A DNA stretch of 64,000 nt, taken from the NCBI GenBank assembly GCA_900199655.1, contig FZRE01000003.1, positions 124,001 through 188,000 on the forward strand, given 5' to 3'. The translations under genes were made by a program, and so were the position numbers. Below are positions 1 to 8,587 of the stretch, in pieces. The stretch comes from Prevotellaceae bacterium KH2P17. GTDB taxonomy: Bacteria; Bacteroidota; Bacteroidia; Bacteroidales; Bacteroidaceae. The first letter of the stretch is position 1, and each line of letters opens with the position of its first letter. The notes below the pieces were generated by a model. It made no database searches, was not told the DNA's origin, and saw nothing but the letters and a program-made list of their open reading frames with translations.

Positions 1-20
1 TTCCGGTTGTTCTGTTTCAT
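1..20 (-). CDS. Possible 5' end of a gene leaving the left edge
   Basis: Read on the minus strand, an ATG at 20 opens a frame (MKQNNR) that continues past the window edge. A Bacteroidetes -7 box lies about 110 nt upstream on the same strand and no other minus-strand start fits between them. Only six codons are visible, so no function can be assigned. The call rests on position and the upstream promoter. Confidence 0.35.
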
Positions 21-129
21 CTTTTTGCTGTTTACTGATTGGTGCGGCACCGGCCCCCGGCGCAAGTTCCGCCGGTTCGCCGCCGGCCTGCCCTTTGAGG
101 CCGTTGCCGCCCTTACTCGTTACACTTTG

Positions 130-137
130 CAAAGTTA
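130..137 (-). promoter_or_regulatory. -7 box TAACTTTG
   Basis: Minus-strand TAACTTTG matches the Bacteroidetes -7 consensus TAnnTTTG. A TTTG-like -33 lies at 160-163 with a 22-bp spacer, slightly long. It would serve the gene leaving the left edge. Confidence 0.4.
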
Positions 138-453
138 CAACTTCTCTGCAAATTGTGCGCAAAATAAATACAAGGAGAATATACCTTTTTTACGGATTTG
201 TCCCTTTTCGTGAGAAGGGCAGATGGAAACCCTTGAAAAATGGCCCGCATGGATGCTTTTGCGGTTCTTTTTGGGCCGCAGACTGTGCCTGAGTGCCAAC
301 TCCGTGGCTGTAGTTTGTCAAGAAAACATGCTAAAAAACAGTGCAACAATTCCGCTCGAAATAGCAAACGGAGCCACTGCTTTTGGCCTCTTCTGACCCC
401 GGAAACCGTCTCCGGAAGTGTTGAAGATGGCCTCCGACACCTTAAAAGCTATC

Positions 454-602
454 CTTTTAAGTCCTTGGAGCTATGCTTTTTAGCGTAAGGAGCTATGCTT
501 TTTAGCGTAAGGAGCTATGCTTTTTAGCGTAAGGAGCTATGCTCTTTAGGGTAAGGAGCTATGCTCCTTATCGTAAGGAGACCATCTCCTTACGGTCTGA
601 AA
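454..602. repeat. 22-bp period dyad array, AAGGAG type, 7 units
   Basis: Seven 17-bp units start at 454, 476, 498, 520, 542, 564 and 586. The central form is CTTTTTAGCGTAAGGAG, with CTCCTTATCGTAAGGAG the most perfect dyad. Five linkers between units are CTATG and the last is ACCAT. The outer units diverge. No unique spacers are present, so this is not a CRISPR array. The plan of a 17-bp dyad plus 5-bp linker recurs in the TTCAAG and CGACA arrays of this window. Confidence 0.85.
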
Positions 603-741
603 GCATGCTTGAGAAGTAAAACATTGATGCTCAAGGAGTTGCGAAAATAGCGATTTTAGCGCGTATTTGCGGCCGGATGGGTGGTTGCTGATGAATACGC
701 GAAACTACAGAGGTGTTTTGTTGAAATAAATGAACAGGTAT

Positions 742-1095
742 TCAGCGGTCTGAATCGGGATGTTTGGGCAGGTTCCGGCGCCTGAGATACTTGCGCCAGG
801 CGTACGGTCGGCGGTGCAGCAGGTAGTTGTGGTCGTGCATGTGGGCATAGGCTTCGCGCTCAAACGATATGTTCTCGTAGGCCCGGCCGCGCATACAGAG
901 GCGCACGAGCCACTCTGCCACGTACCAGAGATAGAACCCCACGATGCCCATCTCCATCATCTGCCGCGTGTGGATGCGCTCATGCTGGATGAGAGAGGTG
1001 GTGAGCATGGTTCCCTTTCGGCAGAAGAGCAGCCCCAGGAGGTTGATGGCGTCGTATCTGCGGGGCGGCAACAGGGGGTTGTGAATGATTTTCAT
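742..1095 (-). CDS. Small HExxH zinc-peptidase-like protein
   Basis: This 117-aa protein carries HERIH, an HExxH zinc-binding motif, near residues 38-42. A hydrophobic stretch follows (VGFYLWYVAEWLV), then FEREAY, whose Glu could be the third zinc ligand as in gluzincins. It looks like a short membrane-associated metallopeptidase-type domain, but no family is named with confidence and activity is unproven. Its ATG overlaps the stop of the upstream phosphoesterase gene (ATGA), so the two are probably translationally coupled. Confidence 0.65.
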   Translation of the reverse strand: MKIIHNPLLPPRRYDAINLLGLLFCRKGTMLTTSLIQHERIHTRQMMEMGIVGFYLWYVAEWLVRLCMRGRAYENISFEREAYAHMHDHNYLLHRRPYAWRKYLRRRNLPKHPDSDR

Positions 1096-2093
1096 CGGGT
1101 GCCTTTGCGGTTTTTCCAGTTGTCTTTCTTGTAGCTCGAGGGGTACGAAGTCTGGTAAAGAAGCTGTCCGCCGCGCTCGTGTATCCAGGTGTCAAACTGC
1201 CTTTTGCCTTCCTTGAGCACGATGATGCGGGCGCCGTTGCGCAGGTGGTTGTACTCTGTATTGCCCCCCGAGAAGCGTCCGTGGGCCAAGAGCACGTCGT
1301 AGTACATCACACTGTAGTCGTTGTCATGGTCGTGTCCGCAGAATATACCCATCACATCGCCGCATTCCTTCACGGCAGCAAACATGCCGGAGTTCAGGTT
1401 CGCCGCGTGAGCCCGCTCCATCCGGGTGCCGTAGAGCACGCACTGCGGGTTGGCAACGGCCTCGTTGAACTCCGGCAGCGGGATGTGGAAGAAGGCCAGA
1501 GCGGGCAGGGGCTTGCCTCCGTTGGCTGTGGCGAGGGCGCTGCTCTGCTCGCGGTACCACCGTATCTGGTCAAAGTTGAGCCACTGGTAGCCGCCCACGC
1601 CGGCCATGCGGCTGCGGTTGTGGGAGTAGAGGCAGTAGAGCAGGGCGGCATCCTTTTCGCCTGCCGAGGCCTTGATGGGCAGCACGTAGTCCATCGTCCG
1701 GCTGGTCTTGCGGTCGGGCATCATGCATCCGGGCGTCTTCTGTATCTGGTCGTAGAGCTCGGTGAGCGGCGTTCCCTGCTCGTCGTCGTGGTTTCCGAAG
1801 GTGACGGCGAAGGGTATCTTCTGCGCCGATAGCGTGTTGAGCACCAGCTGCATGGCTGCAAATCCGGGCTTGGAGTAGATGATGTCGCCCGTCAGGATGA
1901 TGAGGTCGGGCTTCTCGTCGCGGCAAATCTCGCTGATGCAGGCCAGCGCCTGCTCCGATGCCGCATTGCCCGTAACGTAGTGCAGGTCGGTAAACTGGGC
2001 TATCTTGAACTCTCCCTGCCTGAACCGGAGTGCCTGGGCGCGAGCCGTGAGGGCAGTGAGAATGATGGTGAGAAGCAGCAATGTCTTTTTCAT
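1092..2093 (-). CDS. Secreted calcineurin-like metallophosphoesterase
   Basis: The start chosen is the ATG at 2093, which begins a clear signal peptide (MKKTLLLLTIILTALTARA); the open frame extends further upstream without one. The mature part has the metallophosphoesterase motifs in order: FTDLHY (DxH), LTGDII (GD), GNHD, FFHIPL and GHDHDN. These hold the two catalytic metals. The protein is 333 aa and probably acts in the periplasm or outer envelope on phosphate esters; the substrate is unknown. A -7 box lies at 2157-2164. The stop overlaps the next gene's start. Confidence 0.85.
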   Translation of the reverse strand: MKKTLLLLTIILTALTARAQALRFRQGEFKIAQFTDLHYVTGNAASEQALACISEICRDEKPDLIILTGDIIYSKPGFAAMQLVLNTLSAQKIPFAVTFGNHDDEQGTPLTELYDQIQKTPGCMMPDRKTSRTMDYVLPIKASAGEKDAALLYCLYSHNRSRMAGVGGYQWLNFDQIRWYREQSSALATANGGKPLPALAFFHIPLPEFNEAVANPQCVLYGTRMERAHAANLNSGMFAAVKECGDVMGIFCGHDHDNDYSVMYYDVLLAHGRFSGGNTEYNHLRNGARIIVLKEGKRQFDTWIHERGGQLLYQTSYPSSYKKDNWKNRKGTR

Positions 2094-2156
2094 CGTTATC
2101 GTTCGTTTATGGCAAAGCGCGTGTCCGCGGGCGCCGCTTTTGCCGTATCGTTGCTG

Positions 2157-2164
2157 CAAAGATA
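2157..2164 (-). promoter_or_regulatory. -7 box TATCTTTG
   Basis: Minus-strand TATCTTTG lies about 64 nt upstream of the phosphoesterase ATG. No good -33 TTTG is seen at the usual spacing. Confidence 0.5.
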
Positions 2165-2245
2165 GCGTTTTCGGGTCATATAACGGTGCTGCGTGGTGAT
2201 TAAATTAGCCAATTTCATTTTTTTTCTACCCGTTTGAAAACGGAA

Positions 2246-2278
2246 AAGGCTCTCTCCCGCCGTTGGGGAAAGAGCCTT
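2246..2278 (-). terminator. Intrinsic terminator after the OPT gene
   Basis: An inverted repeat (AAGGCTCT... paired with ...AGAGCCTT) flanks a short loop and is followed on the minus strand by a T-rich run. It lies about 55 bp past the OPT stop. Confidence 0.75.
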
Positions 2279-2331
2279 GTGGTAGTTATGAAGTCGGTCG
2301 CCGGCCATCCGGACCGGCAGCTGCCGTAGGG

Positions 2332-4314
2332 TTACAAATCTTCTTTCTTCACCCTCGTGGCGATGATGAAGTAGCTGATGAGCAGCAGGTAGGCACCCAG
2401 CGAGAGCAGCTCGGAGAGGTGATTGGCCCACCACGCGTCGTAGCTAAACTCTATTCCGCCGAACTTCAGCAGTGCACTGACCACGCCCATCAGCGCTCCG
2501 CCGGCTATGAAACCGCTGGCTATGAGCGTTCCCTTGTCGCCCCGTGCCTTGTTTACCTCGGCGTCCTTGGAGCGCGAAGTTACGAACCAGTTGATGGCTC
2601 CGCCCACAACGAGCGGTATGTTGAGCTGCATGGGGATGAACATACCTAAGGCAAAAGCCAGTGCGGAGACCTTGCAGCGGTCGAGTATCAGGGCTATCAG
2701 CGCGCCGATACCATAAAGCAGCCAGGGCGCTCCCTGCCCGTTCATGAGCGGAGCGATGACTGCCGCCATGGCGTGAGCTTGCGGTGCAGCCAGCTTGTCG
2801 CCCTGGAAACCGTAGGTCTTGTTGAGCAGTATCATCACTCCTGCTACCGTTGCAGCCGATATGATGGTGCCCAGGAACTTCCAGCTCTCCTGCTTCTTGG
2901 GCGTTGTTCCGAGCCAGTAGCCTATCTTCAGGTCGGTAATGAAGCTGCCGGACATGGAGAGAGCGGTGCATACCACGGCTCCCATGAGCAGTGCAGCAAG
3001 CATGCCGGCTTCGCCCTTCAGCCCAACGGCCACCATCACGACGCTGGCCAGGATGAGCGTCATCAACGTCATGCCCGATACGGGGTTGCTTCCCACGATG
3101 GCGATGGCATTGGCCGCCACGGTTGTAAACAAGAAGGCGATGACTGCAACCAGCAGAATGGCCACCACGGCGTGCAGCAGATTGAAGTTCATTACGCCCG
3201 CATAGAAGAACAGGAACGTAACGAGAATGGTGAGAATGGAGCCTATGGCAATGATTTTAAACGAGATGTCGCGCTGCGTGCGGATAACGGCTTTCTCGTC
3301 GGAACCCTTTCCTTTCATCTCCCGAGCAGCCAGTCCGACGGCGCTCTTGATAATTCCCCAACTCTTGATGATGCCGATAATGCCGGCCATGGCAATGCCC
3401 CCGATGCCTATGTTGCGTGCGTAGTGGGAGAAAATGTCCTCTGCGCTCATGCTTCCAACTGTGGTTGTGATGGACGGATCCCACTGGTTGAGCACCGTGT
3501 CGGGGAAGAAGAGCGCCATCAGAGGCACGATAACCCACCACACAGTGAGTGAACCGAAGCAGATGATGGAGGCATATTTCAGTCCTACAATATAGCCCAG
3601 ACCGAGCACGGCGGCACCTGTGTTGACCTTGAAAACCAGCTTTGCGTGGTCTGCTATCTGCTGTCCCCAGCCTATAACGCGGCTGGTGAAGTTCTCGTTC
3701 CACAGTCCGAACGTGGCTACTATGAAGTCATAGAGCCCGCCAACCACTCCGGCAAAGAGCAAAGGCTTGGCCTGGTTGCCGCCTTTTGCACCGCTCACCA
3801 GCACTTGAGTGGTTGCAGTGGCCTCCGGGAAGGGGTATTTGCCGTGCATGTCCTTGACGAAATACTTGCGGAAAGGTATCAGGAACAGGATGCCGAGGAT
3901 GCCACCAAGCGACGAGGCGATGAAGACTTTGAGGAAGTCGGCATGCAAGTCGAGCATGTAAATGGCCGGAAGCACGAAGATGGCGCCTGCCACCACGGCT
4001 CCCGAACAAGCTCCGATGCTCTGGATGATGACGTTTTCGCCCAGCGCGTTCTTGCGCTTCGCAGCCGATGATACACCGATGGCAATGATTGCAATGGGTA
4101 TGGCAGCCTCGAAAACCTGGCCTACCTTGAGGCCCAGATATGCGGCCGCAGCCGAGAAAAGCACAACCATGAGCACGCCCCAGGTTACCGACCAGCCGTT
4201 TACTTCTGCGTAAACGCGGTCCGGACTCATCACCGGACGGTACTCCTCGCCGTCTTTCAGCTCCCTGAACGCGTTCTCCGGCAGCTTTACTGCTTCTTGT
4301 TCTTTATTTTCCAT
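2332..4314 (-). CDS. OPT family oligopeptide transporter
   Basis: This 660-aa integral membrane protein has about 14-16 hydrophobic helices and resembles bacterial OPT transporters. These import small peptides or metal chelates with protons across the inner membrane. Features include an N-terminal soluble stretch, GLKVGQVFEAAIPIAIIAIG, the long first half ending near GLAAREMKGKG, and a second half with AIAIVGSNPVSGMTLMTLI. The start is the ATG at 4314 (MENKEQEAV). The longer frame above it overlaps the promoter. It is monocistronic, with a strong promoter at 4345-4376 and a terminator at 2246. The substrate is not predictable. Confidence 0.9.
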   Translation of the reverse strand: MENKEQEAVKLPENAFRELKDGEEYRPVMSPDRVYAEVNGWSVTWGVLMVVLFSAAAAYLGLKVGQVFEAAIPIAIIAIGVSSAAKRKNALGENVIIQSIGACSGAVVAGAIFVLPAIYMLDLHADFLKVFIASSLGGILGILFLIPFRKYFVKDMHGKYPFPEATATTQVLVSGAKGGNQAKPLLFAGVVGGLYDFIVATFGLWNENFTSRVIGWGQQIADHAKLVFKVNTGAAVLGLGYIVGLKYASIICFGSLTVWWVIVPLMALFFPDTVLNQWDPSITTTVGSMSAEDIFSHYARNIGIGGIAMAGIIGIIKSWGIIKSAVGLAAREMKGKGSDEKAVIRTQRDISFKIIAIGSILTILVTFLFFYAGVMNFNLLHAVVAILLVAVIAFLFTTVAANAIAIVGSNPVSGMTLMTLILASVVMVAVGLKGEAGMLAALLMGAVVCTALSMSGSFITDLKIGYWLGTTPKKQESWKFLGTIISAATVAGVMILLNKTYGFQGDKLAAPQAHAMAAVIAPLMNGQGAPWLLYGIGALIALILDRCKVSALAFALGMFIPMQLNIPLVVGGAINWFVTSRSKDAEVNKARGDKGTLIASGFIAGGALMGVVSALLKFGGIEFSYDAWWANHLSELLSLGAYLLLISYFIIATRVKKEDL

Positions 4315-4344
4315 ATTTGCTTTTTGTTTTTCAATACAATGTTG

Positions 4345-4376
4345 CAAAGTTAGCAAAAGTTAGGTGTACGGCCAAA
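4345..4376 (-). promoter_or_regulatory. Promoter of the OPT gene
   Basis: Minus-strand -33 TTTG (4373-4376) and -7 TAACTTTG (4345-4352) are 20 bp apart, an excellent Bacteroidetes sigma-ABfr promoter. The leader to the ATG is about 30 nt. Confidence 0.8.
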
Positions 4377-4406
4377 GAATGTTGTCAAAAAACAATGCGA
4401 AAACAC

Positions 4407-4438
4407 CTTGCCGTATCGTAGAAAATGCCTAACTTTAC
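4407..4438 (+). promoter_or_regulatory. Promoter of the TPR gene
   Basis: A TTG -33 near 4408-4410 and a TAACTTTA -7 starting at 4430 are 19 bp apart, divergent from the OPT promoter. Confidence 0.55.
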
Positions 4439-4463
4439 AGCCGTTAACATCAAACAGTCAGTC

Positions 4464-5369
4464 ATGAAAAGACTCCTACTGCTCATTTTTGCCTCATTGG
4501 CCCTCCCGTTTGGAGCCCTGGCACAGCATCAATGGTATGATAAGTACCAGCAAGTTCTTAACGACAGCGACGCCAACAAGCTGCTTCAGGTAATTGAGGC
4601 GTGGCAGAAAGCAGAGCCGGAATCGGCTGATGTCTACGCTGCCTGGTTCAACTACTATTATAAAATAGGTGTATCGAGTGTGCTCTCACTCACCACCGAG
4701 CCGCCTGCTGACGGCAGTGAGAGCCTTATGTTGCGCAATGATACCACCCAGGAGACCGCCGGTTACCTCTACGCGGTGCCAACCTACAACGATTCTCTGA
4801 TGAACCTGTGCTTCCAAAAGATAGATGCAGGCATCCGGAAGTTCCCCGACAGGCTCGATTTGGCATTCGGCAAGATACATGTATTGATGCAAATGAAAGA
4901 TTACGAGGCTGCATTGAAGGCCTTGGATGCCGTTATCCGCCGCTCTGCTGATAACCACAACGCCTGGCTCTGGACACTTGACAAGCCGGTGGACGATGGC
5001 TCCGCCATGTTCTTTGACAGCATGCAGGATTACTTCAACCGGCTTTGGAAGGTGCAGGACCTCTCCTATGCCGAGCAGTTGGCACACATGCTGGTGGCTG
5101 CCTACCCGTCAAACATCGTCTTCCGTTCCAACTTTGCCGGCATCAAAGGAGCCAAGGGAGAGAACGAAGAAGCACTTAAACTCTTTCTGGACATCCACCG
5201 CGATGCCCCCAAAGACGAGATTGTGATTGGCAATATAGCGCATCTCTATCTTGTCTTGGGCGATAAGAAGCAGGCCAAGAAATACTATCAGCTGTTGCTG
5301 AAGAGTGAAGACGAAACGATGAAAGAAGAAGCGGCCAGTGCCATTAAGCAGATAGAGAACGGCGAATAA
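4464..5369 (+). CDS. Secreted tetratricopeptide repeat protein
   Basis: The start chosen is the ATG at 4464, which begins a signal peptide (MKRLLLLIFASLALPFGALA). The remaining ~280 residues are alpha-helical with TPR-like repeats, clearest near the C terminus (NIVFRSNFAGIKGAKGENEEALKLF and GNIAHLYLVLGDKKQAKKYYQ regions). Such proteins act as periplasmic or outer-membrane scaffolds. No partner can be named. The protease gene follows on the same strand after 116 bp, containing a hairpin at 5407-5431, so the two may or may not be co-transcribed. Confidence 0.75.
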   Translation: MKRLLLLIFASLALPFGALAQHQWYDKYQQVLNDSDANKLLQVIEAWQKAEPESADVYAAWFNYYYKIGVSSVLSLTTEPPADGSESLMLRNDTTQETAGYLYAVPTYNDSLMNLCFQKIDAGIRKFPDRLDLAFGKIHVLMQMKDYEAALKALDAVIRRSADNHNAWLWTLDKPVDDGSAMFFDSMQDYFNRLWKVQDLSYAEQLAHMLVAAYPSNIVFRSNFAGIKGAKGENEEALKLFLDIHRDAPKDEIVIGNIAHLYLVLGDKKQAKKYYQLLLKSEDETMKEEAASAIKQIENGE

Positions 5370-5485
5370 TGCCCCAACTCAACGTTTGTAACCGTTTCCT
5401 ACGGCTCTGCCCGCCACATTTGTTTGGGCAGACAAACAGATACAACCTTTTATTTACCTACCATTTACCGATTAAAAAACTTCGG

Positions 5486-7675
5486 ATGAAGAAGATTTTT
5501 ACCCTCTTTGTTTTGCTTGCCTCTGTGCTTTCGCTCTCTGCAGCGCCAGCACAGCGCGGCCTGTGGAGAACCATCCGGCTGGCCGACGGTACCGAGCGGC
5601 GCGCCAGATTGTGTGGCGACGAGTTCATGCACTACCTCCGGGATGCGGCCAGACAGCGTTACCGTTACGACAGCACCACTGCTGCCTACGTGCCGATAGC
5701 CGATTTCGGGTCGCTTACAACCAAGGCCGCGGGCCGCCGGCAGCGTGTGGCACGGGCGCGGGCAGCACGCCGCAGCGCCACGCGGGCTGTCCTCGGCGCT
5801 GCCCATCAGGTCTATGCGGGCACCAAGAGGGGGCTCATCATCCTCGTTGAATTTAAGGACAAGCAGTTTGCCCAGGGGCATGACAACGCGCTCTTCCAGC
5901 GCATCGCCAACGAAGAAGGATACCAGTCGGCCGATGGCTTCCGTGGAAGTGTGCGCGATTACTTCAAGTCGCAGAGCGCCGGACAGTTCGTTATCGACTT
6001 CGATGTGGTGGGTCCCGTACAGCTGCCCCAGAACTGCAGCTACTACGGAGGCAACGATGCCGAGGGCGCCGACAGACATCCGGCACAGATGGTGGCCACG
6101 GCCTGCAGGCTTGCAGACGATGAGACCGACTTCTCCAAGTACGATTGGGACGGCGACGGAGCGGCAGACGAGGTGTACATTCTTTACGCCGGAGAGGGCG
6201 AAAACGCCAATGGAGGCGAGGAAACCGTATGGCCCCACCAGTCGGAACTTAGCTACAACGGCCTGCAACTCAAGCTCGACGGGGTGATGATTGATACCTA
6301 CGCCTGCAGTGCAGAGCTCTCTTCGGCCGCTCAGATTAACGGAATAGGCACCTTGTGCCATGAGTTTTCGCACTGTCTCGGCCTGCCCGACATGTACGAT
6401 GTAACCTACCAGGGCGGCTACGGCATGCAGAACTGGGACGTGATGGACCAGGGCAGCTACAATGGTGATGCCAACGGCGACGGCTATGGAGACGGAATGG
6501 TGCCCGCGGCCTATACTGCCTACGAGCGCATGTACGCCGGATGGCTCACCCCGCGGGAACTTACGGCCGACACGCTCATAAGCTCCATGCGCCCGCTTAC
6601 TGACGGCGGAGAGGCTTACATTATATATAATAAGGTGCACCACGACGAGTTCTACCTGCTCGAAAACCGTCAGCAAACGGGCTGGGACGCCCAACTATAC
6701 GGCGCTGGGCTGCTTGCCGTGCATGTTGATTACGACGCCGTGGCCTGGCGCAGCAACAATGTGAACGGCACGACAGACCACCAGCGCTGCACTCCTGTTG
6801 CCGCCGACAACTCTTATAACACAGTCTTTACGCAGGAAATGGAGGAATATCTCGATGCTGGTGACATAGGTGCCGACGCCTATCCCTGCGCATCAAACGA
6901 CAGCCTGACGCGCCATTCGCAGCCTGCAGCGGCGCTCTATGCTGCCAATGCCGACCATACGCGGTTCTTGAACGCCAAGATTTTGCACATCCGCCAGCAC
7001 AAAGACCTCTCCATGAGCTTTGAGTTCAAGACCGATTCGGCTACGGTCGAGCCTTCCGATTCGGTCAAGACGGGCCGTTATACCTTCTATGAAACCTTCG
7101 ACCAGTGCAATGGCACGGGCGGCAACGACGACATCTGGAGCGGCAGCACGGCGCAGAGCAGCTTCTTGCCCGATAATGATGGCTGGGCGTTGGCTTACTA
7201 TCCGGCCGGTACTGCTATGTACGGAGCCAACAAGTGTGCCCGGTTTGGAACGGGAACAAAGGACGGCAGCGTTATCACTCCGGCCTTCAGTGCCGATGAC
7301 GTGACAACTTTCAGCTTCAAAGCTGCACCGTGGAGCCGGGAAACTACGGACATTATCCTGACCGTACAGTCGGGTACGGCCATCTTGGGCACCGAGACTT
7401 TCAGTCTCACGCCCGGCAAGTGGACCTCCTGCACCACCACGTTCAAGGGCTCGGGTACGGTAAGAATCCAGTTCACCGGCTCCAAGATGCGCTTCTTCCT
7501 CGACGATGTACGGGCCGTGAAGACCGTTGCCAACGGCATCCGTCAGCTCCCGTCGCCTGCCGTCATGCCATCCGCGGGGCGCATCTACAATCTCAATGGG
7601 CAGTATGTGGGCACGCGTTTGCAGTCGCTGCCCAAAGGAGTGTACATCATGAACGGGCGCAAGGTGGTGAAGTAA
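5486..7675 (+). CDS. Secreted M6-family metalloprotease with T9SS-like tail
   Basis: The protein is 729 aa from the ATG at 5486, which begins a signal peptide (MKKIFTLFVLLASVLSLSA). The M6 (immune inhibitor A-like) zinc site is HEFSHCLGLPD, with the HExxH histidines at about residues 292 and 296. Acidic calcium-type segments (DWDGDGAADE, DANGDGYGDG) surround it. A beta-sandwich domain follows, and the end (IYNLNGQYVG ... GVYIMNGRKVVK) looks like a type A T9SS sorting domain. It is therefore probably a protein-degrading enzyme exported by the system that includes PorQ and PorE, both in this window. Confidence 0.85.
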   Translation: MKKIFTLFVLLASVLSLSAAPAQRGLWRTIRLADGTERRARLCGDEFMHYLRDAARQRYRYDSTTAAYVPIADFGSLTTKAAGRRQRVARARAARRSATRAVLGAAHQVYAGTKRGLIILVEFKDKQFAQGHDNALFQRIANEEGYQSADGFRGSVRDYFKSQSAGQFVIDFDVVGPVQLPQNCSYYGGNDAEGADRHPAQMVATACRLADDETDFSKYDWDGDGAADEVYILYAGEGENANGGEETVWPHQSELSYNGLQLKLDGVMIDTYACSAELSSAAQINGIGTLCHEFSHCLGLPDMYDVTYQGGYGMQNWDVMDQGSYNGDANGDGYGDGMVPAAYTAYERMYAGWLTPRELTADTLISSMRPLTDGGEAYIIYNKVHHDEFYLLENRQQTGWDAQLYGAGLLAVHVDYDAVAWRSNNVNGTTDHQRCTPVAADNSYNTVFTQEMEEYLDAGDIGADAYPCASNDSLTRHSQPAAALYAANADHTRFLNAKILHIRQHKDLSMSFEFKTDSATVEPSDSVKTGRYTFYETFDQCNGTGGNDDIWSGSTAQSSFLPDNDGWALAYYPAGTAMYGANKCARFGTGTKDGSVITPAFSADDVTTFSFKAAPWSRETTDIILTVQSGTAILGTETFSLTPGKWTSCTTTFKGSGTVRIQFTGSKMRFFLDDVRAVKTVANGIRQLPSPAVMPSAGRIYNLNGQYVGTRLQSLPKGVYIMNGRKVVK

Positions 7676-7696
7676 CGCGCTGTTTTCCTTATCAGT

Positions 7697-7727
7697 CAGC
7701 CTGTAGCAAGAACCCTGCTGCAGGCTG
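7697..7727 (+). terminator. Hairpin after the M6 protease gene
   Basis: CAGCCTG and CAGGCTG arms with an inner TAGCA/TGCTG pairing form a hairpin about 20 bp past the stop, followed by a moderately T-rich stretch. Confidence 0.5.
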
Positions 7728-7818
7728 TCTGCTTTGTTATCCCTTCCTCCGTTTTCCCTTGGGAGGGCTGGGTAGGCTCTCGTACAGGTACCGGCGGGGT
7801 GTTAAAGACGGTGCTTCG

Positions 7819-7890
7819 GGAACTTTCGACACTTGTCGCACAATCGTTTGACAGGTGTCACACCATCGTGCGACAAGTGTCGAAAGTTCC
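7819..7890. repeat. CGACA dyad element, copy A
   Basis: This 72-bp element has perfect 23-bp inverted ends (GGAACTTTCGACACTTGTCG plus CAC). Inside are three short dyads: CGACACTTGTCG at 7827, TGACAGGTGTCA at 7849 and CGACAAGTGTCG at 7871, exactly 22 bp apart. Close copies lie at 32981, 44072 and 55717, and a decayed one at 47168. Confidence 0.9.
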
Positions 7891-7957
7891 TCCAAGCAAT
7901 GTGAAGCAACCGGTAAACGGCTCTGCAGCCCTCTATGCAAGGGCATTGGTGTGTGCA

Positions 7958-7991
7958 AACAAAAAGAGCGTGAACAGAAGTTCACGCTCTT
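7958..7991 (-). terminator. Terminator of the Lrp/AsnC gene
   Basis: AAGAGCGTGAAC and GTTCACGCTCTT pair perfectly around a 4-nt loop, followed on the minus strand by TTTTTG. It lies about 20 bp past the stop. Confidence 0.85.
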
Positions 7992-8010
7992 ACAGCTTGT
8001 AGATGGTCAG

Positions 8011-8508
8011 CTATTCCTCTGTTTCCGGCTCCGTTGCAACCTCCGGCAGGCCCGTGATGGGCAGCTGGCGGTTGATGGGCGTGTTGAACGAAATGATGGT
8101 TTCGCTGCGCGAGAGGCCCAGAGGCTGCAGCTTGTCGTGGATGATTTCCATGAGGTGATGGTTGTTGAGAGCGTACAGCTTGATAAACAAATCCATGCCG
8201 CCGGTGGTATAATGGCATTCCACTACCTCGGGTATCTTCCTCAACTCGGCCACAACACGGTCGAAACTGGCCGGGTCTTTGAGGTACAGAGCTACGTAAG
8301 CGCAGGTCTCGTAACCTATTTTCTCCGGGTCGATGATAAACTGGGAGCCTTTCAGTATTCCCAGATTTGTTAACTTCTGAATACGTTGATGGATGGCGGC
8401 GCCGCTGACATTGCAGGCGCGAGCTACTTCCAGGAACGGTATTCGTGCATCCTCAGCTATCAACTTGAGGATTTTCTTGTCTAATGCATCTAAACTATGA
8501 TGTGCCAT
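8011..8508 (-). CDS. Lrp/AsnC family transcriptional regulator
   Basis: This 165-aa protein has the standard Lrp plan. An N-terminal winged helix-turn-helix (LDALDKKILKLIAEDARIPF, then ARACNVSGAAIHQRIQKL) binds DNA. A C-terminal RAM/AsnC domain (AYVALYLKDP ... VVECHYTTGGMDLFIKLYA) binds small ligands, usually amino acids, and makes octamers. It would act in the cytoplasm as a feast-famine or local regulator. It is monocistronic, with a promoter at 8529-8559 and a terminator at 7958, and faces the exb operon end. The ligand and targets are unknown. Confidence 0.92.
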   Translation of the reverse strand: MAHHSLDALDKKILKLIAEDARIPFLEVARACNVSGAAIHQRIQKLTNLGILKGSQFIIDPEKIGYETCAYVALYLKDPASFDRVVAELRKIPEVVECHYTTGGMDLFIKLYALNNHHLMEIIHDKLQPLGLSRSETIISFNTPINRQLPITGLPEVATEPETEE

Positions 8509-8528
8509 CTTTTATGATAATTTGACTG

Positions 8529-8559
8529 CAAAGTTAGTCAAAAATATTGTATTCAGCAA
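8529..8559 (-). promoter_or_regulatory. Promoter of the Lrp/AsnC gene
   Basis: Minus-strand -33 TTG (8557-8559) and -7 TAACTTTG (8529-8536) are 20 bp apart. The leader is about 20 nt. Confidence 0.7.
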
Positions 8560-8587
8560 CTGTTTGTGTTAAAAAAGCAGCTAAGTA

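Larger units (their letters stand above)
21..741. other. Intergenic region with no convincing gene
   Basis: Short frames exist on both strands but none has a recognisable protein, start signal or coding bias. It holds a minus-strand promoter near 130, a 22-bp tandem dyad array at 454-602 and otherwise AT-richer spacer. Confidence 0.6.
7676..8010. other. Convergent intergenic region
   Basis: It holds the protease-side hairpin (7697-7727), the CGACA dyad element (7819-7890) and the terminator of the Lrp gene (7958-7991). No gene is seen. Confidence 0.7.

Noticed and set aside
7..488. Short plus-strand frames near the left edge
   Set aside because: They have no family, no start signal and the translations look random. 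The minus-strand promoter and start fit better.
454..602. CRISPR array
   Set aside because: The gaps between repeats are 5 bp and nearly constant (CTATG), so there are no spacers, and no cas genes are near.
5465..6694. 409-aa open frame on the minus strand
   Set aside because: It is antisense to the M6 protease, which has a signal peptide and HExxH. The frame shows no protein-like features.
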